The notes under the pieces are model-generated. The model did no database searches. It was not told the origin of the DNA and saw only the letters and a program-made list of their open reading frames with translations. Made by a program: the position numbers and the translations under genes. This document shows positions 9,865-17,765 of a stretch of DNA of 64,000 nt, one piece after another (position 1 is the stretch's first letter; each line of letters starts with the position of its first letter). This stretch comes from Paradesertivirga superstes (GTDB lineage Bacteria > Bacteroidota > Bacteroidia > Sphingobacteriales > Sphingobacteriaceae): contig NZ_JBBJCN010000008.1 of NCBI RefSeq assembly GCF_037622515.1, positions 1 through 64,000 of the forward strand. The letters are read 5' to 3'.

Positions 9865-9948
9865 ATGGAAAACTCAATAAATAAAAATATTGGGTTAAAC
9901 CGAAGGGATCTGCTCAAATCCGGGCAGGCTGTCGCCGGACCGGATTGA
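9865..9948 (+). pseudogene. Remnant of a Tat-exported protein gene (signal peptide only)
   Basis: A 27-codon ORF begins MENSINKNIGLNRRDLLKSG and stops at TGA after AVAGPD. NRRDLLKSG followed by a small-residue segment is the start of a twin-arginine signal peptide, but the hydrophobic region and the mature protein are missing. The downstream gene ends on the opposite strand only 68 bases away. The best reading is a gene decapitated by a deletion, 56 bases after the sugar dehydrogenase. Many Tat substrates in this phylum are oxidoreductases; which one this was cannot be told. Confidence 0.65.
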
Positions 9949-10016
9949 TTTATTGAATCAGGATCGGTAGATTCGGCTGTGACAGATCTTTCTTTATACC
10001 TGGATTCTAAGAATTA

Positions 10017-11264
10017 CTACCGCACATTGGTTTTCAAAATCGGCTCTCCTGTCACCCCTTTAATCATTAAACCACTCAGGTCTACATTTGTGGCATGCTC
10101 TATTGAAAAACCCCGCTGGGCGGTGATCTCACAATTCTTAAATTTCACCCCCACAATCGGGCTTTGTTCCAGTCCCTTCATGTTTCCTACCGCTCTTGCT
10201 GTTCCTCTAACGTTAATAATCCGTACATTTCTTACAACCGGCAATACTTTAGCGGGAGGTTTAGGATTCACCATCCGCCATGCCATGTTAAACTCAAATG
10301 CTTGCCTGGTATCTTTAAGAATGAGGTTTTTGTAGGTTATATTTTCTACCACTCCTCCCCTGCTAGGCTGCGACTTGAATCGTATCGGAGCCCAGTTATC
10401 GGCTTCGATGATGCAGTTTCTTACCATAATATTTCTAATTCCGCCTGAAGTTTCGCTTCCCATGGCTACTGCGCCATGCCCATAGCCAAAACGACATTTC
10501 TCAATCAACACATCTTCGCAGGGACGATTAACTCTTAAGCCATCTTCGTCCTTTCCCGACTTTATCGAAATGCAGTCGTCATTTACATCGATATCACAAC
10601 CCGTTATCAGAATATCTTTACTGGAGTCTATATCTATACCATCCGAACTTGGAATATTATGTTCTGCCCTAATCGTCAGTCCTTTGATCTTTACCTTGTT
10701 ACTATAAAGAACAAAGAGCCCCCAGCTAGCCTGGTTATTCAGGCGAAAATTCTCAACTACCACGTTCCTGCAGTTTTGGATTCCTATCAATCTCGGCCTT
10801 CCGTATCGCGGGCCCGCGTTCTGCTGAACGCTTCTTCCTCTTGCCGTCCACACATCACCCGAGCCGTCAATTGTGCCTTTGCCGCTAATTCTGAAGTTGC
10901 TTAAGCTAATAGCATTTAAGAGACAGGCGGTCCATTTCTTTTCCTCGCCTTCCCAGCGTGTATCGATCTGAGGGTAATCTTCCGGGTTTACTGATCCTTT
11001 TAAGACCGCCCCCTCTCCGACCAATAAATTAACTCCTTGCTTAAGGAATATTGAACCGCTTACGAAAGTACCTTCAGGTATAACAATCGTTCCGCCTCCT
11101 TCAGCGGTGCATTTGTCGATAGCTGCCTGGATAAAGGTCGTGTTTAAAGTCTGCCCGTCTCCTTTAGCGCCAAAGTCGGTTATCTTATACGTTTTTTCGT
11201 TTTTGAAACTGCTAAAGCTGAGACTAGTGATGAGCAGGCATGCCAGGAATAGTTTCTTTTTCAT
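10017..11264 (-). CDS. GH28 polygalacturonase-family enzyme (1)
   Basis: 415-residue secreted right-handed parallel beta-helix. Signal peptide at about 1-20, then the usual YKITDFGAKGDG start. GH28 catalytic features are complete: SDGIDID with Asp208, NDD with Asp229/Asp230, GYGHG with His263, and an RFKS substrate-binding motif near 293. The family hydrolyses alpha-galacturonide bonds in homogalacturonan or rhamnogalacturonan by inversion. It is the second gene of a two-gene operon, starting three bases after the stop of the GH106-like gene. Endo or exo mode is not decided by sequence. Confidence 0.92.
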   Translation of the reverse strand: MKKKLFLACLLITSLSFSSFKNEKTYKITDFGAKGDGQTLNTTFIQAAIDKCTAEGGGTIVIPEGTFVSGSIFLKQGVNLLVGEGAVLKGSVNPEDYPQIDTRWEGEEKKWTACLLNAISLSNFRISGKGTIDGSGDVWTARGRSVQQNAGPRYGRPRLIGIQNCRNVVVENFRLNNQASWGLFVLYSNKVKIKGLTIRAEHNIPSSDGIDIDSSKDILITGCDIDVNDDCISIKSGKDEDGLRVNRPCEDVLIEKCRFGYGHGAVAMGSETSGGIRNIMVRNCIIEADNWAPIRFKSQPSRGGVVENITYKNLILKDTRQAFEFNMAWRMVNPKPPAKVLPVVRNVRIINVRGTARAVGNMKGLEQSPIVGVKFKNCEITAQRGFSIEHATNVDLSGLMIKGVTGEPILKTNVR

Positions 11265-11267
11265 AAT

Positions 11268-13403
11268 TTATTTCGATGAAGCGATGAGGAAATATCTTGT
11301 CCCGTGTCCGGGAATCGACATCTGAAAATTTACATTCTCGTTCCTGGAGACAACATCTTTAACCGGCTCAATCTGAGCAGTTAAAGGATCCCAGCAGCTT
11401 ATTTCTCCGCTTCCTTTTAATGTAGTTTCCAGGTTCTGATCAGATTCACCTTCGTTAAAGAAGAAGTATAAATCGGCATCCTTTAACTTTCTGTGGAGAT
11501 ATTTAACCGAGTGAGCCACTTTGTTAAACATCACATCGCGTGGGAGCAGCGCTTTTATACGATCGGTTAGTTCTCCGGAAGCCTCTGTAACCGCCCATTC
11601 TGCTGAAGGAACCATGCTCATATTCAGAAAGTTTTTATCAGTAATGTATTTTGGCTGATTGCCAAGAAATATCACCATTCCTCCTGCTTTAGTGAAAGAT
11701 TTCAACCTTTTGAAAGCCTCAGAAGATATCACTGTTACTGAAGGGATGATAATAACCTGATAACCCTGTCCGCTTTCATTAACCAGATGGTTCTTTTCCA
11801 GGTTCAGCGTTTCGGTTAATGCCTGTTCATCTACAAAATCGTAGTCGAACTGATTCTCAAGCAATTGCTTTGAAATCGCCAGGGTACTTTTATCCGCGTC
11901 CGCATCTCCCAGCCACATGCTGGTTGTTGGATGATAGAGTGCGATCTTCGCTGCAGGTATCCCTTGCGCAAGCAGATAAGCAGCCCGGTTTGAATAAACC
12001 GCAAGGTCTCTGAACTCGGGTTTACCCAAATAACTGTTTGGTATACCTCGTCCCCCGGCCGATCCGCTCCAGAACATATACTCAAAAAGATTTATCCCCC
12101 TTACCATCTGATAATCCACACACCATTTGGCCTGCGATACCGTTGGAGGAATAGTATAAGCGGCAAAGCTTTCACTTAATGCACGCGGCCGGCCGAAGAG
12201 GTGTGCTGCCGATGAAGCAAGCTTAGGAAAGTCGGCTACTTTATCAAACCATACCTGATTCCAGATAGCATCAACTCCGGGTACTTGTACATTCCGCATG
12301 TTCTTGAAAAAATCGCCGCTGGAGCGCACCAGATCCATCATTTTTTCCTCGTGGTTGAGATGCACCATGTATTCCAGCTGATTCTTCGCGCACCAGGCGG
12401 CCTGAACATCGAAAAAATTCTCTTTGAACAGATCCGACCAGACATCCCAGTAATCTGCTTTAGCCCTTTTTTCTTCTTCGCTTAAACCAGTAGTAAAAAA
12501 GGAGGCAAGATATGGCGCAATGTCGTAACCTTTTCGCTTTTTAAACTCTGTGGGCATCTTCGGAGTCCATGGCGTAAACCCGTAATCGGGTTCATCACCC
12601 CTGAAGCCCAGCACTGTTTTTCCAAACTCCTTACCGATATACTTTTTGTACTGTTCGTGGGTAAATTCGAGAAACTGCTTTGTGGCCTCAGGATTCAGGT
12701 AGTCGCAAAGTGAATTGGTAGTGTCTTTTCCACCCTTTGGATTGTTGGCGGCTCTTGTAACAGAAGTTTTGAAACGATGTTGTATTAAGAGGATTTGCCA
12801 GCTACCTTTCGGTGCCTTCCAATGCAGTGCCCTGTTGTTTAGACGAAGAAGAACGTGACTCCTATCCTGTAGATTTACGGCAGCAGCGCTTATGATGTCT
12901 GCCGGCAGAGTTTCTTTTATTTCCTGGCCTTCGGATAAAGATATCCTGCGGGCAACGACCAGCCCCTGCATACGTAACTCAGGTTTTTCCAGGCTAAACT
13001 TACCTCCGGCAAAGCCGCTTGGATATTTCCCCTCATCAATTATCCAAACCCGCATATTCCGCTTTTTCGCTTCTTCAACCGCAATCTTCACCGTTTCGAA
13101 CCAGCCGGAGGAGAGATAGGGATTAACCATTTTATAACCGGCTTCGATAGTCACCACTTTCAGGCCCTGCCCCTGAATGGCATCGAGATCTTTGATAATT
13201 GATTCGCGACCGACGGGTCCATCCCAGCCCCAGGTTAATGTATGCGCATATTCCGGAGGGTAGTCCTTGAAATTTGATTCAAGTTGAGCCCTTGTAGGGT
13301 TGTTTAACTTCTGCCAGCTTTGCTGAGCTCTGGTCGGCGCAGAAATAAAAGATAGGGCTCCAATAGCCAGATAAGAAAATCTGACCCAAATTCCTTTTTT
13401 CAT
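11268..13403 (-). CDS. GH106-like glycoside hydrolase (possible alpha-L-rhamnosidase)
   Basis: 711 residues with a signal peptide ending near TRAQ (27). The barrel has features of the GH106 alpha-L-rhamnosidase group: MRVWIIDEGKYPSGFAGG near 118, the acidic GFRGDEPDYG segment near 265, and a later domain resembling the glutamine-amidotransferase-like Rossmann region (GYQVIIIPS near 547). It is shorter than typical GH106 enzymes (about 1000 or more) and seems to lack most of the C-terminal beta-sandwich domains. Rhamnose linked to galacturonate in rhamnogalacturonan would suit the GH28 cotranscribed three bases downstream. The family call is from motif resemblance, so a sister family is possible. 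Confidence 0.6.
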   Translation of the reverse strand: MKKGIWVRFSYLAIGALSFISAPTRAQQSWQKLNNPTRAQLESNFKDYPPEYAHTLTWGWDGPVGRESIIKDLDAIQGQGLKVVTIEAGYKMVNPYLSSGWFETVKIAVEEAKKRNMRVWIIDEGKYPSGFAGGKFSLEKPELRMQGLVVARRISLSEGQEIKETLPADIISAAAVNLQDRSHVLLRLNNRALHWKAPKGSWQILLIQHRFKTSVTRAANNPKGGKDTTNSLCDYLNPEATKQFLEFTHEQYKKYIGKEFGKTVLGFRGDEPDYGFTPWTPKMPTEFKKRKGYDIAPYLASFFTTGLSEEEKRAKADYWDVWSDLFKENFFDVQAAWCAKNQLEYMVHLNHEEKMMDLVRSSGDFFKNMRNVQVPGVDAIWNQVWFDKVADFPKLASSAAHLFGRPRALSESFAAYTIPPTVSQAKWCVDYQMVRGINLFEYMFWSGSAGGRGIPNSYLGKPEFRDLAVYSNRAAYLLAQGIPAAKIALYHPTTSMWLGDADADKSTLAISKQLLENQFDYDFVDEQALTETLNLEKNHLVNESGQGYQVIIIPSVTVISSEAFKRLKSFTKAGGMVIFLGNQPKYITDKNFLNMSMVPSAEWAVTEASGELTDRIKALLPRDVMFNKVAHSVKYLHRKLKDADLYFFFNEGESDQNLETTLKGSGEISCWDPLTAQIEPVKDVVSRNENVNFQMSIPGHGTRYFLIASSK

Positions 13404-13803
13404 GTATTTTTTTGTGAGGCTGGTAATTGACTGCTCAAAATTAATTCTTTACGGCGCTTTTCTGTTTAAAACAGATCGTGCAACGGATATTTTACCATTT
13501 ATACTTTAGGCATGCCAAATTATGTCAAGCCCCCGGGGATGTCTCCGCGGTATTAAATTCTTCGCGATTATTTCGATGGACGTCGGGGACCGAATTCCAC
13601 TAAAAACATCCCGGATGATTTGTGCAGAAAAGATTAAATTCCGGGTCACCGGATCTAAAAGCTTATCCTAAAAAAAACCGGCAATAATACTAGCTATCCT
13701 GGCACGATGTAAATATTTGTCTGGTTTTTTCTCACAACTATACACTTATTGTGTCTGAATGTCTCTGATATTAGGTATAGATTAGTATCTCAAATCCACC
13801 CTT
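13404..13803. other. Intergenic region upstream of the GH106-like operon
   Basis: 400 bases between the minus-strand operon start and a small plus-strand gene. No ORF, repeat or clear promoter box was recognised. Confidence 0.35.
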
Positions 13804-13968
13804 ATGATTTATTTTGTTTATATCGTATTCGCAATTGTCGTCGGCTTTATAGGTGATGAACGAAAAATAGGTTTTTGGACGGCCTTCCTGGCTTCCTTAT
13901 TATTTTCACCTATAATCGGTTTCATCCTTGTTTTAATGAGCGGAGACAGAGAGATTCGAAATGGTTAA
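13804..13968 (+). CDS. Small two-helix membrane protein
   Basis: A 54-residue protein starts with ATG at 13804. It has two hydrophobic segments (about 2-16 and 24-45) around a charged GDERKIG turn, and ends with a short polar tail. The composition is strongly protein-like, and the GF(I)GDERKIGFW...LLFSPIIGF pattern is like small uncharacterised inner-membrane proteins common in Bacteroidota. No function is assigned. It stands alone. Confidence 0.65.
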   Translation: MIYFVYIVFAIVVGFIGDERKIGFWTAFLASLLFSPIIGFILVLMSGDREIRNG

Positions 13969-14891
13969 CAACGGGGCCGGCTCATAAACCTTTCCCGGCC
14001 ATTTTTGCAAAACCCGTGTTAGCACTTTATTTGTTCACCACTGCACGCCATTTCTAACATTACGGACTTTCACACCATCTTTCCTGCGTGGGGTGGAAGT
14101 GGGAGCAGATCATTAAAACTTCGAGAACTAGCCGCCCTGCAAAATCTACTTGGTGCTATGTGAATCGATCATCAACAGGGCGACCAGTAATCTATTTTTG
14201 CTAGTCGACCCTTAAACAAAGTAAAAACAAGGGCGTCATCAGATCTTCTCCCGTGGTCTGTGTCTCACAGACCGCCCCCCCGCATCGATGGTCTGCCAGA
14301 GCATAAATACCAATCTCTCACTGTGGTGTCTGCACATTCTCTGTTCACGGCATTCACACCAGGTTTCAACGTCTTTCTTTCCCCCTACCTTCTTCTGCCC
14401 ATGCTCTGATATGCCGGCCATCTGTTCCGTATCTGCACCGAATCACCATACTGTCTGCTCCGAGATTTCTCGGTGCATATACGGTTCAGATACGGTGGTG
14501 ATGCGGTGCAGTTCAATACCTGGCAGAATTGACATGGAAGAAAATCCCGGGTTTTTTTTCACCTCATTATCCGGCAATCATCAGCGCGCTAAAAGCCCTC
14601 TCCCGTAAAATCGACAAGCGGTATAAACCAGGAAAAAAAATGAAAAAAGCGGGAAAAACCGGAAAGGTAAAGATTGTTTTTTCAGCTTTTCTGCAGCTCT
14701 GGTTACGTTTGCTCTGTCAGCAAAGCGTACCTGAGGGAAATAAGTCGCAGCGACTATTAACAGAATGTTTAAGCTTTAATTTATTAACATGGCAGAATTA
14801 AAAAACGGACCACTGGGGTCCAGGAAACAAAACCAAAGTTTAAGCCAGGAAATTAAAAAAGGTCCGGATTACCGTTCGTTTCCCTGGAAAA
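13969..14891. other. Non-coding stretch with structured repeats
   Basis: About 920 bases with no convincing gene; the open frames on either strand are short, Cys-rich and overlap each other. It holds a perfect GGTCTGTG-tct-CACAGACC hairpin at about 14255-14273, the multi-arm inverted repeat at 14427-14511, and a purine-rich tract near 14630-14670. Confidence 0.5.
14427..14511. repeat. Inverted repeat with alternative pairing arms
   Basis: The left arm 14427-14448 can pair with either of two right arms. Arm one (14470-14484) matches 14427-14441 at 14 of 15 positions. Arm two (14496-14511) matches 14433-14448 at 15 of 16. In addition, 14487-14495 is the exact complement of 14427-14435. The centre is a CCGAG-attt-CTCGG mini-hairpin. 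The mutually exclusive pairings resemble a switch or attenuator, or a recombination-type site, but no gene directly downstream explains it. Confidence 0.6.
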
Positions 14892-14923
14892 TGAAAAAAC
14901 TGCCTTTTTTTCAGGCAGCTTTA
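14892..14923 (-). terminator. Terminator of the broken alcohol dehydrogenase
   Basis: The stem CTGCCT/AGGCAG has a run of T on both sides, depending on strand. On the minus strand it follows the dehydrogenase stop at 14927 by a few bases and ends in TTTTTT, as a rho-independent terminator should. It still marks the original 3' end of the truncated gene. Confidence 0.7.
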
Positions 14924-14926
14924 AAA

Positions 14927-15109
14927 TTAATTTTTCAACGAAGCCATGTCAATGACAAAGCGATATTTCACACCGCCATTGAGCAATCGCTCGTAAGCCT
15001 CATTGATTTTTTGAATATTAATCAGCTCGATATCGCAGGTAATTTTGTGCTCTGCACAGACGTCGAGCATTTCCTGGGTTTCTGCAATACCCCCGATAAA
15101 TCCGTAAGC
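14927..15109 (-). pseudogene. C-terminal fragment of a zinc-type alcohol dehydrogenase
   Basis: Minus-strand translation gives 60 residues starting AYGFIGGIAETQEML, containing the CDIELINIQKINEAYERL segment and ending FVIDMASLKN. This is the C-terminus of the YjgB/AdhC-type zinc-dependent NAD(P) alcohol dehydrogenases (normally about 350 residues). About 290 residues, including the zinc and cofactor sites, are missing. At about 15098-15109 it abuts the C-terminus of an AraC regulator on the opposite strand. A terminator follows its stop. Confidence 0.85.
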
Positions 15110-15211
15110 GAAATCGCATATGGGTTAGGTTTCAAATATCCCCAGCATTTCACCCGCGCGTTTAAGCAATGTGTCGGCTATACGCCGAATGAATACAAAA
15201 CGATGAATTAA
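15098..15211 (+). pseudogene. C-terminal fragment of an AraC-family regulator
   Basis: Only the last 37 residues remain: KSVSEIAYGLGFKYPQHFTR, then AFKQCVGYTPNEY. This is the second helix-turn-helix and conserved end of an AraC/XylS regulator. A longer frame from 14789 is open, but its first 103 codons are antisense to the dehydrogenase fragment and are not protein-like. The layout is what results when a divergent AraC/dehydrogenase pair loses both 5' halves and the shared promoter. Confidence 0.8.
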
Positions 15212-15276
15212 GGGCAACAGGGTGAAGCCATAAATGCGGTTTAACCAGATATATCAGGATTTCTTTAAGGTGAATA

Positions 15277-16563
15277 TCAATAAGCAGATGAATTTTTATC
15301 ATCCTCAAACAAATACCCGCTATACGCAAGCCCCTTAGCCACACTGGTGAAATTGTCGCCCGAATTTATCTTACTTTGAGGGAATTTATTTTGAAACAGA
15401 TCTTTTATGCCCCTGACCATCGAAGTTCCACCGGTAAGAAACAAGCTGTCAATATCTTCGGCTGCGATTTTATTATTTAGCATAAATTTGTCCAGATAAG
15501 CAGAAATCTTCAGTATATCTTTGTCGATAATTGCATTATAGCCCTCAATCGGGACTTCCTCATCAATCTCAATTCCCATATTCGAATACTGGAACGGAAA
15601 CATATCTAGGTCTGAAAGGCCAATCTTTGTTTTTTCAATAGCCTGAAAGACCGAATATCCAAGGTTGTTATCTACAAGCGTGAGCAGGTTCTTAAATTTG
15701 CGGTCATTTTTTGAATAATGATAATAATCCTCCATACTCTTCTTTATTCTGAGACTGTTGAAGAAGTTTATCTTATCCCATGAGCAAATATTATCAAAAA
15801 GCGATACCGGTACTTTCAGTACTTTTCCGGGACTGGCCTCATATAAAGTATCTTTACCAAAGTAAGGCGTGCCTTTCTCCCACATAAAAGCAGAATCAAA
15901 ACTGTCGCCGCCAATGTAAACACCTCCGCTGGCAATCATATCGTTTTTGCGGTCCATGCTGTTAACTCTGTCCGGGTCAAGCTCCAGGTAAGTAAAGTCA
16001 GTGGTCCCCCCTCCAATGTCTGCCACCAATACCTTTTCTCTTCGAAGTATCGTTTTTTCATAGGCGAAAGCTGCCCCTATGGGTTCAAACTGGTAGCGCA
16101 CATTAGTAAATCCGGCCTTTTCAACAGCCGTAGCCAGCCGTGTTTGTGCAAGGGTATCTTTTGCGCTGCTGTCATCATCAAAAAATACCGGGCGGCCGAT
16201 AACTGCTTTCCGGCAATCGGAGCCTGTAATTTTATCCGCCTTGGATTTAAGGTCTTTAAGAATGAGGGTCACCAGATCAGACGCATTGTATCTTTCGTTT
16301 TGTATCCGGGTTTCTATAAAACTTGTGCGCGACAAGATATGCTTGATAGATTTAATAAACCTCCCCTTCATTCCGTCCTCAAGATAAGCTGTAATGGCCT
16401 GCTCCCCTATCACGTAATTTTTAGTCTGGCCCGACGCGCTCTCCGGAAAATAAATGAGAGAAGGCACCCTTATGGTTTCAATGATCTCTTTTTTATCTTC
16501 ATCAAAAATGGACAATACGGAGTTCGTGGTGCCGAAATCTAAGCCGTAAAGAAATTTACTCAT
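15277..16563 (-). CDS. Hsp70/YegD-like ATPase
   Basis: 428 residues consisting of the actin-like ATPase fold only, without the DnaK substrate-binding domain. Phosphate-binding loops are LDFGTTNSVLS at 6-16 and VADIGGGTTDFTYL near 180, with the adenosine loop LTGGTSMVRGI near 383. This fits the YegD-type Hsp70-like proteins, whose clients are unknown. Cytoplasmic, with no signal peptide. Its stop lies 65 bases from the AraC remnant on the other side. It appears monocistronic and not part of carbohydrate metabolism. Confidence 0.88.
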   Translation of the reverse strand: MSKFLYGLDFGTTNSVLSIFDEDKKEIIETIRVPSLIYFPESASGQTKNYVIGEQAITAYLEDGMKGRFIKSIKHILSRTSFIETRIQNERYNASDLVTLILKDLKSKADKITGSDCRKAVIGRPVFFDDDSSAKDTLAQTRLATAVEKAGFTNVRYQFEPIGAAFAYEKTILRREKVLVADIGGGTTDFTYLELDPDRVNSMDRKNDMIASGGVYIGGDSFDSAFMWEKGTPYFGKDTLYEASPGKVLKVPVSLFDNICSWDKINFFNSLRIKKSMEDYYHYSKNDRKFKNLLTLVDNNLGYSVFQAIEKTKIGLSDLDMFPFQYSNMGIEIDEEVPIEGYNAIIDKDILKISAYLDKFMLNNKIAAEDIDSLFLTGGTSMVRGIKDLFQNKFPQSKINSGDNFTSVAKGLAYSGYLFEDDKNSSAY

Positions 16564-16893
16564 AGAAAGAAAAATAGTATTTTGATTAGGCGCCGCCTGA
16601 TTAATTAAGGTATTTGAAATAAGATAAACGGAATTTTTTCTGATGTTGACAGAAAACCACTGATCATTTGCCCTGCGGTATCATTTTCCTCTTGCGCCAT
16701 CCGGCAAAGATAATAGTTAAAACAAAATAGCAAACCTTCTTTAAGCTGCATAATCGAAATCTGGTTCCAAATCAGCGTATAAAAAGAAGTATTACAGGAA
16801 GAAATATGGTGTTTTTCTGGCAAAGCAAATTCATCTGCTGAAGCTTAAACTCCAAACAGCACTACCTCTTCCTGCTTTTAATTGACGACCTGG
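16564..16893. other. Intergenic region, no gene seen
   Basis: 330 bases upstream of the Hsp70-like gene and downstream of the cupin. A minus-strand open frame of 72 codons (16605-16823) has no recognisable features and is not called. Confidence 0.35.
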
Positions 16894-17394
16894 TCAGGGC
16901 ATGTTCCGCGGGTCGTCAGCTGTGTTAACATAAGTAATGGCAAAAGGGCCGGTGCCATGTATTTGTACAACAGTTGGAAGGTTACAAAATGCATAATGAA
17001 CAAAGTTAGCAGGCATTACAGCGAAACCGCTTTTTTCTATTTTTCTGGCCTTTTGTTTGTCAAAAGTTTTCTGAGTTCCCATAAAAAGGGCGCCTTCAAT
17101 AACAGTGATATTCTCAGCAGTCGGATGCCAGTGGGGTTTTACCGTATAATTCGATGGAAACTTCACCCTTATGGTAAACGATCCGGCTTTTGAAGGATCG
17201 CCTGAAAGAACGGCCACCTTAGCTCCCTTTGGTAATCCCGGAGGGGCATCCATCCATTTTAACTCTGCGGCGCTCAGCATGGTATGACTGGCGGCGCTAT
17301 CAGATGACATCATTGGATGGTCCTGAGCCATTAAACCAGGTTTCCAGGCAATTAAACACACCATTAACACTGTGATTTTCAATAGGACTTTCAT
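16894..17394 (-). CDS. Secreted cupin-domain protein
   Basis: 166 residues: signal peptide to about GLMAQ (24), a Met/Ser/His linker (DHPMMSSDSAASHTM), then a single cupin barrel. The metal-binding motif is recognisable as KPHWHPTAENITVIEG near 85-100, with two His and a Glu, and a second-motif His in FVHYAF near 133. Periplasmic cupins of this kind have varied or unknown functions. It does not sit in an operon, and no substrate can be assigned. Confidence 0.8.
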   Translation of the reverse strand: MKVLLKITVLMVCLIAWKPGLMAQDHPMMSSDSAASHTMLSAAELKWMDAPPGLPKGAKVAVLSGDPSKAGSFTIRVKFPSNYTVKPHWHPTAENITVIEGALFMGTQKTFDKQKARKIEKSGFAVMPANFVHYAFCNLPTVVQIHGTGPFAITYVNTADDPRNMP

Positions 17395-17765
17395 CTTAAC
17401 CTCCGCTTTTAATGTATTCTAAAAAACAATCGGGCTCGGCATTGTTCCAGGAAATTATCCGATTGTAAACCCCGGTGAGAAATATTCACCAACACCATCA
17501 CACTTTGTTTTCTTGTCTGTGCGCTATTTAAGATCCTATTCATGGTGTGTCCTGGCCTTTCTCGCCTTCCGGGAGAAGTGTCGTAAGACAGAGAGGTTGT
17601 TACGCTTTACATGATTTTTACCTGCACTTCAATTCATGGAATCTGCACACCTCAAAAAATCAAAGTATCATAAAAACAATGCAGAACACACCTTCGCCAA
17701 TCGCCGAAGCTCCGGCTGGCCCGAACAGCACCACCCACCAAAAAGATTAAGAATAAACCGGCTCT
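17395..17765. other. Intergenic region with dispersed repeat copy
   Basis: 371 bases between the cupin start and the end of the 17.8-24.9 kb operon. It includes one copy of a roughly 45-bp palindromic repeat (17555-17598). Short open frames here have no protein-like features. Confidence 0.4.
17555..17598. repeat. Dispersed palindromic repeat, copy 1
   Basis: The segment starting GCCTTTCTCGCC and ending GACAGAGAGGTT matches 25139-25183 at roughly three quarters of positions. Both copies can fold through CTCTC/GAGAG arms and lie outside genes. It resembles REP-like intergenic elements. Confidence 0.5.

Noticed and set aside
14288..14608. Cys-rich 106-codon plus ORF and overlapping minus ORF
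   Set aside because: Composition is not protein-like, and a stop interrupts the better minus frame; the region is dominated by inverted repeats.
14789..15211. Complete 140-aa AraC regulator
   Set aside because: Only the last 37 codons are AraC; the rest is antisense to a dehydrogenase fragment. Called as two pseudogene fragments instead.
16605..16823. 72-codon minus ORF upstream of Hsp70-like gene
   Set aside because: Cys/Tyr/Phe-rich with no pattern, and no start context or conservation evidence.
17547..17750. 67-codon ORF in the cupin-propeller gap
   Set aside because: Begins inside a dispersed repeat; no protein-like features.
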